64,000 nucleotides of DNA. It comes from Rhodococcus qingshengii (lineage in GTDB: Bacteria > Actinomycetota > Actinomycetes > Mycobacteriales > Mycobacteriaceae). The notes beneath the pieces are model-generated. The model did no database searches, was not told the origin of the DNA, and was given only the letters and a program-made list of their open reading frames with translations. This document shows positions 52,567 through 61,596 of this stretch, piece after piece (position 1 is the stretch's first letter; every line of letters starts with the position of its first letter). The position numbers were made by a program, and so were the translations under genes. The stretch spans positions 248,001-312,000 of the forward strand of contig NZ_JAJNCL010000007.1 of the NCBI RefSeq assembly GCF_021025955.1. The letters are read 5' to 3'.

Positions 52567-53319
52567 ATGGCATCAGGCGACCGTTCGTTGATCGGCCGGG
52601 CATTTATCGTGCTCGGTGCGTTCGATGCGACGTCTCCTCGGTTGACTCAATCGGAGATCAGTCGCCGCACCGATCTGCCTCTGCCCACCGTCCATCGACT
52701 GTGTGGGCAATTGGTCGCTGCCGGCGCCCTCGAGCGTCGGAGCGACGGCAAATACCAGGTCGGGGTCCGGTTGTGGGAGATCGGCGCTCTCGCTCCCGGG
52801 GCGCACGGTCTGAGACAGGTGGCGTTGCCGTTCCTCGAGGACCTTTACGAGGTCACCCGGGAGAACGTGCAGTTGGTTGTCCGTGAGGGCACCGAGGCTC
52901 TGTACCTCGAGCGCTTGTCCTCGCGTAGCGCCGTCACCGTGGTCGGCCGCGCCGGCGGTAGGTTGCCGTTGCACGCGTCCAGCGGTGGATTGATTCTCCT
53001 GGCGCACGGCGGAACCGAGCTTCTCGACGACGTCCTCCGAGCCGGCCTCGAGGCGTTCACACCCAAAACCATTACGTCCGAGCGCATCTTGAGAGCAACT
53101 CTCGACGAGATCAGACGCACCGGATTCGTGGTGTGTCGTGAGTATCTGAACGTTGGAACTCTTGCCGTCGCCGCTCCGGTCCGCGAAGCCGGCGGCAATG
53201 TCGTCGCAGCGGTGTCGACAGTTGTTCCGGTGGAGCAGGATCCGGCTCCTTTACTGCCGGCCTTGGCCGCGGCTGCTCGCGGAATATCACGCGGGCTTGG
53301 TGGCGGCGGGTTTCGATAG
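52567..53319 (+). CDS. pobR: IclR-family regulator, probable PobR
   Basis: A 250-residue regulator with an N-terminal winged HTH (LTQSEISRRTDLPLPTVHRL, CGQLVAAGALERR, about 27-59) and the C-terminal IclR effector domain (about 85-245, with ENVQLVVREGTEALYLERL, LPLHASSGGLILLAHG and CREYLNVGTLAVAAPV). Its placement directly before pobA on the same strand, plus palindromes before each, supports control of 4-hydroxybenzoate hydroxylase. No ribosome binding site precedes the ATG, so the mRNA may be leaderless. Confidence 0.88.
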   Translation: MASGDRSLIGRAFIVLGAFDATSPRLTQSEISRRTDLPLPTVHRLCGQLVAAGALERRSDGKYQVGVRLWEIGALAPGAHGLRQVALPFLEDLYEVTRENVQLVVREGTEALYLERLSSRSAVTVVGRAGGRLPLHASSGGLILLAHGGTELLDDVLRAGLEAFTPKTITSERILRATLDEIRRTGFVVCREYLNVGTLAVAAPVREAGGNVVAAVSTVVPVEQDPAPLLPALAAAARGISRGLGGGGFR

Positions 53320-53332
53320 CTCATTTTCGGTC

Positions 53333-53347
53333 TTTCACTGAGTGAAA
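53333..53347. promoter_or_regulatory. Palindromic operator upstream of pobA
   Basis: TTTCACT-G-AGTGAAA is a perfect 7-base inverted repeat 71 bases before the pobA start. It is the likely IclR/PobR site. Confidence 0.7.
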
Positions 53348-53418
53348 TTGCAGCTGTTCCGGGGAGCGGCCGTGGTTGAGGGTGGTCTCAATCGCCACTC
53401 ACCTCAGGAGTTCTCTGT

Positions 53419-54606
53419 ATGTCTTCGTTGCGCACCCAGGTCGGAATCGTCGGTGGTGGTCCCGCCGGGTTGATGCTCTCGCATCTCTTGCATCTGAGAG
53501 GAATCGATTCGATCGTCCTTGAATGCCGCACCCGTGAAGAGGTGGAAGGCACCATTCGTGCGGGTGTGCTCGAACAGAACACCGTTGATCTCATGGTCGA
53601 GACCGGACTCGGTGACCGACTGAAGCGAGAAGGTCTCGAACATCACGGAATCGAGTTGCGATTCGGTGGGCGAGGGCACCGCATCGCATTCGACGAACTG
53701 ACCGGCGGGCGCGCAGTCACGGTGTACCCGCAGCACGAGGTGCTCAAGGACCTGATTGCGCGACGCCTCGCTGATGGCGGGGACATTCGATTCGGAGTGA
53801 CCGACGCGCGAGTACACGATCACGAATCAGGTCGCCCGAGTATTACTTTCGTCGACTCGGACGGAAGCGACCAGAAGCTCGAGTGCGTCCTGGTGGCCGG
53901 TTGCGATGGGTCACGAACCGAAACGCGAAAGCTGATTCCCGAACCGGCGATCCGCACGGATCATTTTCGGCAGTATCCCTTCGCATGGTTCGGCATCCTG
54001 GCCGAGGCGCCGCCGTCATCGGAAGAATTGATCTACGCCAACCACGAGCGTGGGTTTGCGCTGATCAGCACACGGACGCCCGAGGTGCAGCGTCATTATC
54101 TTCAGGTCGATCCGGACGACTCCGTGGACAACTGGTCCGACGATCGAATCTGGGACGAGCTGCACATGCGAGTCGACGGTGAGGGCGCAGAGATCAAGGA
54201 CGGCAAGATCTTTCAGAAGTCGGTCCTTCAGTTCCGCAGTTTCGTCTGTGAGCCGATGCAGCACGGCAACCTGTTTCTTGCAGGGGATGCGGCGCACACC
54301 GTGCCGCCGACCGGCGCGAAGGGAATGAATCTCGCGATCGCCGACGTTTACGCTCTGGCAAAGGCAATGGACATTTTCTTCACCTCGTCCGACCGAAAGA
54401 TGCTGGACGGGTACACCGAAACGGTGCTGCCGCGAGTGTGGCGGACGCAGCACTTTTCGTGGTGGATGTCGTCGATGCTCCATCGCTTGCCAGACGACAG
54501 CGGTTTCGGCCATCGTCGTCAGTTGGCCGAACTGGACATGGTCACGCGTTCGGTGGCCGGACGAACCTTGATTGCCGAGAACTATGTCGGAACGCCCTTG
54601 ATCTAG
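53419..54606 (+). CDS. pobA: 4-hydroxybenzoate 3-monooxygenase
   Basis: A 395-residue FAD monooxygenase converting 4-hydroxybenzoate to protocatechuate with NAD(P)H and O2. FAD motif GIVGGGPAGLMLSHLL (about 9-24), the DG motif VAGCDGSRTETRKLI (about 156-170), the GD motif LFLAGDAAHTVPPTGAKGMN (about 284-303), and the C-terminal ENYVGTPL segment of PHBH enzymes are all present. The RAGVLEQNTVDLM signature (about 47-59) is characteristic of PobA. It is downstream of the IclR regulator. No pca genes are in the window, so ring cleavage is encoded elsewhere. Confidence 0.95.
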   Translation: MSSLRTQVGIVGGGPAGLMLSHLLHLRGIDSIVLECRTREEVEGTIRAGVLEQNTVDLMVETGLGDRLKREGLEHHGIELRFGGRGHRIAFDELTGGRAVTVYPQHEVLKDLIARRLADGGDIRFGVTDARVHDHESGRPSITFVDSDGSDQKLECVLVAGCDGSRTETRKLIPEPAIRTDHFRQYPFAWFGILAEAPPSSEELIYANHERGFALISTRTPEVQRHYLQVDPDDSVDNWSDDRIWDELHMRVDGEGAEIKDGKIFQKSVLQFRSFVCEPMQHGNLFLAGDAAHTVPPTGAKGMNLAIADVYALAKAMDIFFTSSDRKMLDGYTETVLPRVWRTQHFSWWMSSMLHRLPDDSGFGHRRQLAELDMVTRSVAGRTLIAENYVGTPLI

Positions 54607-54634
54607 AGAGTATTCGCAGATTTGCGGCGCGTAA

Positions 54635-54991
54635 TCAGTGGAGCGGCGTGCCTTGATGGTGTACCAGTTGCCATCCGACCGGGGCGCGTCGCCACAGGGA
54701 TGTGCGCCGCGCGCGACGCATCCCGCGAACCGAATCCCACTGCGTGAGGACGTATCCGTCGTCGATGATTCGACCGGTCATATTGTGGACTTCGATGGCT
54801 TCGCCGTCGATGGGTTCGTTCCGCAGCGATTCAACTGTCGACGGGAGGTCCCAGACGCTACCCGACGCGCCAATCTCGATGAAGTCTTCGGCAAGCAACG
54901 CGAGCACACGTGCGCTGTTGCGCCTGCATTCGACAGTTTGCAATTCCCGCTCAAGGGCGAGGACTTCCCCGACGTCGGTTCGTGGGGTCAT
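54635..54991 (-). CDS. SnoaL/DUF4440-like protein
   Basis: A 118-residue protein of the NTF2-like cone fold. It shows VLALERELQTVECRRNSARV, LALLAEDFIEIGASGSVWDL and TSLWRRAPVGWQLVHHQGTPL, the last being the typical DUF4440 C-terminal strand. The family includes enzymes and ligand-binding proteins; no function can be named. It is convergent with pobA. Confidence 0.85.
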   Translation of the reverse strand: MTPRTDVGEVLALERELQTVECRRNSARVLALLAEDFIEIGASGSVWDLPSTVESLRNEPIDGEAIEVHNMTGRIIDDGYVLTQWDSVRGMRRARRTSLWRRAPVGWQLVHHQGTPLH

Positions 54992-55039
54992 GGATGCTCC
55001 TCAACGTACACATTATGGCGGGCCCGATGTTGATCATGA

Positions 55040-56362
55040 TCATCCCAGAGGCGGGCGCCGTGCTTCCAACATCCGTTCTCGGAGACTGTCGTAGATGGGG
55101 GCCGACCCTGCCAAGGTAGCGACGAATACCGCTGCGGCCGTGGCCGCGAGCATCGGGACCAGCGTCGACGTCACCGCTGTCATCTCGATCACGATCACGA
55201 TGCCGGTGAATGGTGCGCGTACTACGGCACCGAAGAACGCGGCCATGCCTACGGTGGCCATGGTGATCGTGAGTCCGGCGCCGACTCCGGGCACGAAGCT
55301 CGACAGTCCGGTGAAGATCGACCCCCAGAGTGCGCCGAGTGCGAGTAGGGGAGCGAAAAGTCCGCCGGGAGTTCCAGCGGCGTACGACAGTGGGCCCGTG
55401 AAGAACCGAACCACCAAGTACAGCAGCAGAATCGGCAGAACGAAGGTCCTGCCACCGACGATCATCTGTGCAAGGACGTCACCGCCCCCACCGGCCAGTG
55501 GGTCGAGGAACAGCGTCAGGCCGATGACGGCGCCGATCATTGCGCCGATGACGGTCGGTGGGATCCTGTCGAGTCGTGCAACGATATCGAGTATTCCTAG
55601 AATCAAGCGGTTGTACGCGATACCCAGTAGCCCGGTGAGAACTCCGAAGACGACAAACAGCGGCAAGAGTGCGAGTTGAGGTGTCGGCACGGTGCCGACC
55701 TCGAAATCTGGTTGATCGCCGATGACAAGTCGCGCAGAGCCGACCGCGACCGAAACGCCGAAAAGCGTTGGCAGAACAGTGCGCAGCCGGAACGAGTGCG
55801 TCACCTCCTCGCAGACGAACAGTGCGCCGGCGATCGGCGCGTTGAACGCGACGGCGAGTCCTGCTCCGGCCGTGGATGTTTGCAGCATAGCGACGTCCGG
55901 TTCGGCAAGGCGGGCCCGCCGTCCCGCTTCTGCCCCGATCGCCGCACCCATATGTACGGTGGGGCCTTCACGGCCGAGAACCAGACCGGAGCCGATCGCC
56001 AAGAGCCCGCCGATGAATCTGGCAGGCACGAGATTGATTCCCGGCGGTCTAGCCTCACCGCGGGACACTGCCTCTACGTGCTGGATCCCGCTTCCCTGTG
56101 CGAGGGGTACTCGTCTGACGATCAGAACGGCAAGTACGGTGCACAAGGCCACCAGGACGACCGGCACGAGCCACCCGACATACGGAACGTGATGCGCCCA
56201 GTTCACGATCGTCTGACGAAGTTCGTCGGCCCTGATCAGGCACCATCGGAACGCACCGCCGACAAATCCGACAACGACGCCGGCGACTGCAGCAAGTAGA
56301 CACAGCAAGCCCAGTCCGCGGTTGGAGGCACGCGGTTCGGAGTCGACATCGTCCTCGGTCAT
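55040..56362 (-). CDS. ClC-family chloride channel/antiporter
   Basis: A 440-residue membrane protein of the ClC family. The gating Glu sits in VLGREGPTVHMGAAIGAEAG (about 130-149), GSGIQHVEAVSRGEA (about 88-102) corresponds to the GSGIP chloride loop with Gln for Pro, and GTPGGLFAPLLALGALWGSI (about 335-354) is the third anion-site segment. Around 10-12 helices are predicted. Whether it is a channel or a Cl-/H+ exchanger cannot be decided here. No CBS domains follow, as in the short bacterial form. Confidence 0.92.
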   Translation of the reverse strand: MTEDDVDSEPRASNRGLGLLCLLAAVAGVVVGFVGGAFRWCLIRADELRQTIVNWAHHVPYVGWLVPVVLVALCTVLAVLIVRRVPLAQGSGIQHVEAVSRGEARPPGINLVPARFIGGLLAIGSGLVLGREGPTVHMGAAIGAEAGRRARLAEPDVAMLQTSTAGAGLAVAFNAPIAGALFVCEEVTHSFRLRTVLPTLFGVSVAVGSARLVIGDQPDFEVGTVPTPQLALLPLFVVFGVLTGLLGIAYNRLILGILDIVARLDRIPPTVIGAMIGAVIGLTLFLDPLAGGGGDVLAQMIVGGRTFVLPILLLYLVVRFFTGPLSYAAGTPGGLFAPLLALGALWGSIFTGLSSFVPGVGAGLTITMATVGMAAFFGAVVRAPFTGIVIVIEMTAVTSTLVPMLAATAAAVFVATLAGSAPIYDSLRERMLEARRPPLG

Positions 56363-56468
56363 CGTGATCAGCCCTACCTGATGGTCACAACTCTCGACAG
56401 GTGAATTGAGCCTTCCTCACCTTGGACGGTAACCCATCCCGCCACCGGAAAGTGTTTGTATCGGCGGG

Positions 56469-57089
56469 TCACAATTCGGTGAGCAGACTGATTCCGAGAA
56501 CTGTCATCATCACGGCGATCAGAGCGTCGAGAACCCGCCAGGCACTGGGTTTTGCAAAAAGCGGTGTCAGCAGACGTGCGCCGTAACCGAGGGCGCTGAA
56601 CCAGACTGCACTTGCGGTGATGGCGCCGGCCGCAAACCACCACCGTCCGATCTCGCCGCGACCGTTGGCAATTGAACCCATCAGCACAACGGTGTCGAGA
56701 TAGACGTGTGGATTCAGCCAGGTGAGTGCCAATGCCATCGTGACGGCGGTAAGCCTCGACGCGTTGCCATGTTGATCCGGTGCCAACGTCTGCGGTCGAA
56801 GTGCTCGTTTGGCGGCGAAGAGTGCATAGCTGAGTAGGAAGAGGGCACCGGCGATGCGAACGGCAGTGATCAGAGACGGTGCGTGTTCGAGGAGGGCCCC
56901 GATTCCGCTGATGCCTGCAAGGATCAGAACTGCGTCTGAGACGGCGCAGACTGCGACGATCGGGAGTATGTGCGAGCGCGTCAGGCCTTGGCGAAGGACG
57001 AATGCATTCTGTGCGCCGATTGCGACGATCAGAGAGAGTCCGACTCCGAAACCGACGAGGGCCGACGCAGGGTCGGTGGTGCTGAGCAT
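56469..57089 (-). CDS. lysE: LysE/ArgO-type basic amino acid exporter
   Basis: A 206-residue membrane protein with six predicted spans that exports lysine/arginine. The family signature is GLSLIVAIGAQNAFVLRQGL (about 17-36), followed by ALTWLNPHVYLDTVVLMGSI (about 120-139). It is divergent from a LysG/ArgP-type regulator, the classical lysE-lysG arrangement of Corynebacteriales, in which intracellular lysine or arginine switches on export. Confidence 0.92.
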   Translation of the reverse strand: MLSTTDPASALVGFGVGLSLIVAIGAQNAFVLRQGLTRSHILPIVAVCAVSDAVLILAGISGIGALLEHAPSLITAVRIAGALFLLSYALFAAKRALRPQTLAPDQHGNASRLTAVTMALALTWLNPHVYLDTVVLMGSIANGRGEIGRWWFAAGAITASAVWFSALGYGARLLTPLFAKPSAWRVLDALIAVMMTVLGISLLTEL

Positions 57090-57164
57090 GTTGTCGAGCC
57101 TGCCCCGCAGATGTTAATCAGTCCAGCTAATGATTCTTAGGATGCATCAGAGTAGCTTCAGATT
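57090..57164. promoter_or_regulatory. Divergent lysE/lysG promoter region
   Basis: This 75-base AT-rich spacer, including TTAATCAGTCCAGCTAATGATT (57114-57135), holds both promoters. By analogy with other lysEG pairs it should bind LysG; the exact site is not resolved by eye. Confidence 0.5.
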
Positions 57165-58058
57165 ATGTTGGACTTCGAGCAACTGAGGGCATTGCACGCT
57201 GCGGTCGACGAGGGAACCTTCGACGCGGCGGCGCGGAAGTTGCACATCACGCCGTCGGCGGTCAGCCAACGGATCAAAGCTCTCGAGACCGCGGTAGGCC
57301 GGATCCTGGTGCTGCGGACCAAACCCATCAGGGTTACCGATTCAGGACGGGAAGTCCTGCGTCTTGCCCGTCAGATAGATGCCCTTTCGCGCGATACCGT
57401 GCGAGAACTCGGCCTTGGAAACGGTTCGGGAACATTCGCCCGAGTCTCTATCGCGGTCAACGCAGATTCGCTGTCCACCTGGGTTCTGGGTGCTCTCGCG
57501 GAGTTCACGCACGAGGTCAGTTTCGACTTCCATCTCGACGACCAAGACCACACCACTGAGCTGTTGCGCGATGGTTCGGTTATGGCAGCTGTCACGTCGG
57601 TCGCGTCGCCGATTCAAGGTTGTTCTTCCAGTCGGCTCGGCATAATGCGGTATCGACCGATGGCGAGCGCGGAGTTCTGTCGTCGTTGGTTTGCGGATGG
57701 TGTTACGGCCGAATCTCTTTCGGACGCGCCGTTGGTGGTGTTCAATCGGAAGGATCTCTTGCAGGATCGGTATCTCGATCAAAAAGTCGGCCATCCCGTC
57801 GATCCGCCCCGCCATCTTGTTCCTTCGTCGGCAGATTTTGCGGACGCGGTTCGGCGGGGATACGGCTGGGGGCTGATACCGGACCTGCAGCGTGGCGACG
57901 ACGAGCATTCCGGGGCGCTGATCGAATTCGACCCGGACTTCGTGGACGACGTTCCGCTGTATTGGCAGCAGTGGAAACTGTCGTCGCCAGTCTTGCGTCG
58001 GATCTCCGAAGTGGTGACGCAGCGGGCTAACGAGGTGTTGCATCAGCCTTTGATCTGA
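57165..58058 (+). CDS. lysG: LysR-family regulator of lysine/arginine export (LysG/ArgP type)
   Basis: A 297-residue LTTR. The HTH reads LDFEQLRALHAAVDEGTFDA, AARKLHITPSAVSQRIKALE, and the ArgP-type signature VLRTKPIRVTDSGREVLRLA follows. The C-terminal effector domain contains MRYRPMASAEFCRRWF and RRGYGWGLIPDLQ, characteristic of LysG/IciA. Its position opposite lysE fixes the assignment. Confidence 0.92.
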   Translation: MLDFEQLRALHAAVDEGTFDAAARKLHITPSAVSQRIKALETAVGRILVLRTKPIRVTDSGREVLRLARQIDALSRDTVRELGLGNGSGTFARVSIAVNADSLSTWVLGALAEFTHEVSFDFHLDDQDHTTELLRDGSVMAAVTSVASPIQGCSSSRLGIMRYRPMASAEFCRRWFADGVTAESLSDAPLVVFNRKDLLQDRYLDQKVGHPVDPPRHLVPSSADFADAVRRGYGWGLIPDLQRGDDEHSGALIEFDPDFVDDVPLYWQQWKLSSPVLRRISEVVTQRANEVLHQPLI

Positions 58059-58190
58059 CGTGCGCAGCACATGCGGCGTTGTGCTCCGGGAACAAAGAAC
58101 CTGGATAAGTTGATCTCCTGGGACCGTTTCTTCGACCACGGGACGCCGATAGTGTTTTGAGTCACACACGAATGAAAGGTGCTGACTCTC

Positions 58191-59663
58191 GTGGCGGACA
58201 TCGGATATCTGGCTTGGGATCTTGCAGAGAAGTACGGAAAGAAGCCGTGCCTGCGGGACGACCACGTCGAACTCACATATGAGGAGTTCGCAGATCGCAC
58301 GGAAGCTGTTGCCGCGCAATTGGCCGGACTCGGGATCGGACTCGGTGACGTGGTGGCGGTCATGCTGCCCAATCGCGTCGAGTTGCTGATCGCGATCATG
58401 GCTACTTGGCGCGTCGGTGCTGCGGCTACACCCATCAACCCGATGTTCACTGCGAACGAAGCGGACTACCAGATCGCGGACTCCGGTGCCGAGTTGGTCA
58501 TCACCGCCACTGCCGACACACCCTCGGGCGGCCGTGCGATGTTGGTCGTCGACGATTTGGCGACAGTGCCGCCGACGGATCCCCGGCCCGGAATCGATGT
58601 TGCAGCAGACGATCTGGCTTTGCTCATCTACACCAGCGGTTCCACCGGACGACCCAAGGGAGTGATGCTCTCGCATGCCAACCTGCAATTCATGGCTTTG
58701 TCGATGGGCAAGAACATCGGTGTCACCGGCGCAGATCACTGTCTGTTGATTCTGCCGCTGTTCCACGTCAACGCGATCTGCGTCAGCGTCTTGACGCCCT
58801 TGCTCGTCGGCGGACAGGTGAGTGTCACCGGGAAGTTCTCGGTTTCGAGATTCTTCGACGACGTTGCGCGGCTTCGCCCCACGTATTTCTCGGCAGTGCC
58901 GGCAATCTACGCGATGCTGACCTCACAGCCGGAAGACTCCTCCATCGACACGTCATCCTTGAGGTTTGCCGTGTGCGGTGCGGCGCCGATCAGCAAGGAA
59001 CTTCTCGACCGCGCGGAGCAGCGCTTCGGGTTCGTGATCGTGGAGGGTTACGGACTTACCGAGGGGACCTGCGCGTCGGCCTGCAATCCTGTGGACGGCG
59101 TGCGCAAACTCGGTACGGTCGGACCGGCGTTGCCCGGCCAGCAGATTGCCATTCTTGCCGAGGACGGAACCTTTGCTCCCGTCGGTACTGCCGGAGAGGT
59201 GGTCATCAAGGGCGACAACGTGATGCGTGGCTACCTCGGCAAGCCAGAGGAGACCGCGAAGACAGTCAGGGACGGTTGGTTGTACACCGGTGACGTCGGA
59301 GTCCTGGACGAGGACGGCTACCTGACCCTCGTCGACCGCATCAAGGACATGATCATCCGTGGGGGAGAGAACATCTACCCCAAGGAGATCGAAAACTCTC
59401 TCGCCACACATCCTTCCGTGCTCGAGGCCGCCGTCATCGGCGCTCCGCACCAGGTCTACGGAGAGGTGCCAGTTGCCTATGTCGTTGCCTACCCCGATGC
59501 ACCCGTCACCGAAGACGAACTGCTCGAACATGTCACGGCCTTGCTCACCCGAGTAAAGGTGCCAGTGGCGATCTACGTCGTCGATGCGCTTCCCCGAAAC
59601 CCGGTGGGCAAGATCGACAAACCTGGAATGAGACGAGCTTTGAGCGCAACTCCCGCTCACTAG
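58191..59663 (+). CDS. Acyl-CoA synthetase (AMP ligase), first gene of the DUF3556 operon
   Basis: A 490-residue ANL ligase: IYTSGSTGRPKGVMLSHANL (about 147-166), EGYGLTEGTCA (about 285-295), LYTGDVG, DRIKDMIIRGGENIYPKEIE (about 383-402) and the catalytic Lys in RNPVGKIDKP. The GTG at 58191 (VADIGYLAWDLAEKYGKK) is preferred because AAAGG lies upstream; a GTG at 58179 overlaps that site. It precedes the DUF3556 gene by 85 bases on the same strand. The acid it activates is unknown but presumably hydrophobic given the membrane partner. Confidence 0.9.
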   Translation: MADIGYLAWDLAEKYGKKPCLRDDHVELTYEEFADRTEAVAAQLAGLGIGLGDVVAVMLPNRVELLIAIMATWRVGAAATPINPMFTANEADYQIADSGAELVITATADTPSGGRAMLVVDDLATVPPTDPRPGIDVAADDLALLIYTSGSTGRPKGVMLSHANLQFMALSMGKNIGVTGADHCLLILPLFHVNAICVSVLTPLLVGGQVSVTGKFSVSRFFDDVARLRPTYFSAVPAIYAMLTSQPEDSSIDTSSLRFAVCGAAPISKELLDRAEQRFGFVIVEGYGLTEGTCASACNPVDGVRKLGTVGPALPGQQIAILAEDGTFAPVGTAGEVVIKGDNVMRGYLGKPEETAKTVRDGWLYTGDVGVLDEDGYLTLVDRIKDMIIRGGENIYPKEIENSLATHPSVLEAAVIGAPHQVYGEVPVAYVVAYPDAPVTEDELLEHVTALLTRVKVPVAIYVVDALPRNPVGKIDKPGMRRALSATPAH

Positions 59664-59748
59664 TCACTTCCCCGTAATACCAGCACAACTCGACGACGTC
59701 CGTCGAGTCGATCCGTCATGCCCACATTCCGTATTTCAGGAGCACATC

Positions 59749-61596
59749 ATGGGATTCAAAGAAGGAAACTTCCCTCCCGTCGATCCGGCAACGTTCATGG
59801 ACAAGCCGTTTCTCGAGCGTCTGCGTGACATGTCCACGCACTGGGTGGATTACGGTTTCGGTACGCCGAAAATGGTCCACACCGTCTACATCATGAAATT
59901 GTTGTTCCTCTACCTGGCAGCTGGAACTGCCGTTGCCACTTTGACTTCCGGCCTCTCGTGGTTCGACGTCGATTCGTGGTGGAACCAGCCGATCGTCTAC
60001 CAGAAACTCATCATCTGGACGATGATGCTCGAGATGCTGGGCTTGGCAGGATCCTGGGGACCGCTCGCCGGCCACTTCAAGCCGATGACCGGTGGAGTTC
60101 TCTACTGGATTCGCCCCGGCACGATTCGCCTGCCACCATGGCCGGGCAAAGTGCCGCTCACCTCGGGTGACACCCGCACGGTGTTCGACGTCTTCATCTA
60201 CGTCGCCGCAGTCGCCAATCTTCTTGTTGCCGCTGTTCTTCCCGGCGTTCACACCGCAGGAATCGATTCGGCAATCGCCGACAATGCCGGACTGGTACGC
60301 CCGACGGTCTTGTACTCCTTCCTCGTGCTCATGGTGATTCTCGGGTTGCGGGACAAGGTGCCCTTCATCGCTGCCCGTAGCGAGCAGTACTTGCCGGCAA
60401 TCTTCTTCTTCACATTCCTGCCCTTCGTCGACATGATCCTGGCGCTCAAACTGCTGATCGTCATGGTGTGGATCGGTGCCGGTGTCTCGAAGTTCGGTCG
60501 CCACTTCTCGCTGGTGGTCCCCCCGATGCTCAGCAACACGCCGTGGATCCCGTCGAAGAAGATCAAGCGTGCGCACTACCGGAACTTCCCGGAGGATCTG
60601 CGGCCTTCGCACCTGGGCGGCGGCGTCGCTCACGTGGCCGGAACGATGGTCGAAATCGTCACCCCGTTGATACTGCTGTTCTCGACGAACAAGACCCTCA
60701 CGATCCTTGCCGTGATCCTCATGGTCGGATTCCACCTGTTCATCGCGTCGACCTTCCCGCTGGCAGTTCCGCTCGAATGGAATCTTCTGTTCGCTTACGC
60801 CTCGGTCTTCCTGTTCCTGGGATTCCCGGCGTGGGACGGCTACGGACTCGGCGCCATGTCCTCGCCGTGGATTACTGCGGGAATCGTTGCAGCCCTTGCC
60901 TTCTTCCCGATTCTCGGAAACCATCGACCCGATCTGGTGTCGTTCCTGCCGTCGATGCGTCAGTACGCCGGCAACTGGGCATCGGCGACGTGGGCTTTCG
61001 CGCCGGGCGCCGAAGCCAAGATCGACCAGTGCATCAAGCGTCCGTCGCCGGATACCCGCAATCAGTTGATGACGATGTATCCCGAGGACGTGTCCGACGT
61101 CGTTCTGCATCAGTTGTTGGGCTGGCGTTCCATGCACAGCCAGGGGCGTGCGCTGTTCTCTCTGATGATCAGGCACCTCGGCGACGACATCAACACGTAC
61201 TCGCTGCGGGAAGCCGAGTTCATGTGCAACTCCATCGTCGCCTTCAACTTCGGTGACGGTCACTTGCACGACGCGAAACTGATCGCCGCCATTCAGCGTC
61301 GCTGCAACTTCGCGCCCGGTGAGTTCCTGGTGACCTGGATCGAATCGCAGCCCATCCACAAGGGAACGCAGGAGTACCAGGTGATCGATGCGGCTCTCGG
61401 CGTCATCGAACGGGGTACGTTCAAGGTCGCCGACGCAGTTGCCGAACAACCGTGGTTGCCGAACGGGCCCATTCCGTTCGACGTTCAGTGGACACTGGAC
61501 GTACGGGCCGACCGCGCGGCGACAGATCCGCAGGTCGTCTCCGAACCGAAGATGCGTACGAGGGTTAGCGGTAGCGAGCAAGAGGTGAGTAAGTGA
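59749..61596 (+). CDS. DUF3556 multi-span membrane protein
   Basis: This 615-residue protein has an N-terminal membrane part (about 45-415, some 8-10 spans) and a C-terminal soluble part (about 420-615). The membrane part includes LLGLRDK-like short cytoplasmic turns and the segment FHLFIASTFPLAVPLEWNLL (about 328-347), reminiscent of HTTM/vitamin-K-carboxylase-type folds; this resemblance is tentative. The soluble part contains GWRSMHSQGRALFSLMIRHL and FNFGDGHLHDAKLIAAIQRR. DUF3556 has no established function. GGAG lies upstream of the ATG. The stop overlaps the start of the next gene. Confidence 0.88.
   Translation: MGFKEGNFPPVDPATFMDKPFLERLRDMSTHWVDYGFGTPKMVHTVYIMKLLFLYLAAGTAVATLTSGLSWFDVDSWWNQPIVYQKLIIWTMMLEMLGLAGSWGPLAGHFKPMTGGVLYWIRPGTIRLPPWPGKVPLTSGDTRTVFDVFIYVAAVANLLVAAVLPGVHTAGIDSAIADNAGLVRPTVLYSFLVLMVILGLRDKVPFIAARSEQYLPAIFFFTFLPFVDMILALKLLIVMVWIGAGVSKFGRHFSLVVPPMLSNTPWIPSKKIKRAHYRNFPEDLRPSHLGGGVAHVAGTMVEIVTPLILLFSTNKTLTILAVILMVGFHLFIASTFPLAVPLEWNLLFAYASVFLFLGFPAWDGYGLGAMSSPWITAGIVAALAFFPILGNHRPDLVSFLPSMRQYAGNWASATWAFAPGAEAKIDQCIKRPSPDTRNQLMTMYPEDVSDVVLHQLLGWRSMHSQGRALFSLMIRHLGDDINTYSLREAEFMCNSIVAFNFGDGHLHDAKLIAAIQRRCNFAPGEFLVTWIESQPIHKGTQEYQVIDAALGVIERGTFKVADAVAEQPWLPNGPIPFDVQWTLDVRADRAATDPQVVSEPKMRTRVSGSEQEVSK

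Noticed and set aside
58159-58167. GAGTCACAC upstream of the acyl-CoA ligase, shared with the pobR operator region.
   Set aside because: Only nine bases match, the palindromic partner arm is missing, and such matches are expected by chance in 64 kb.
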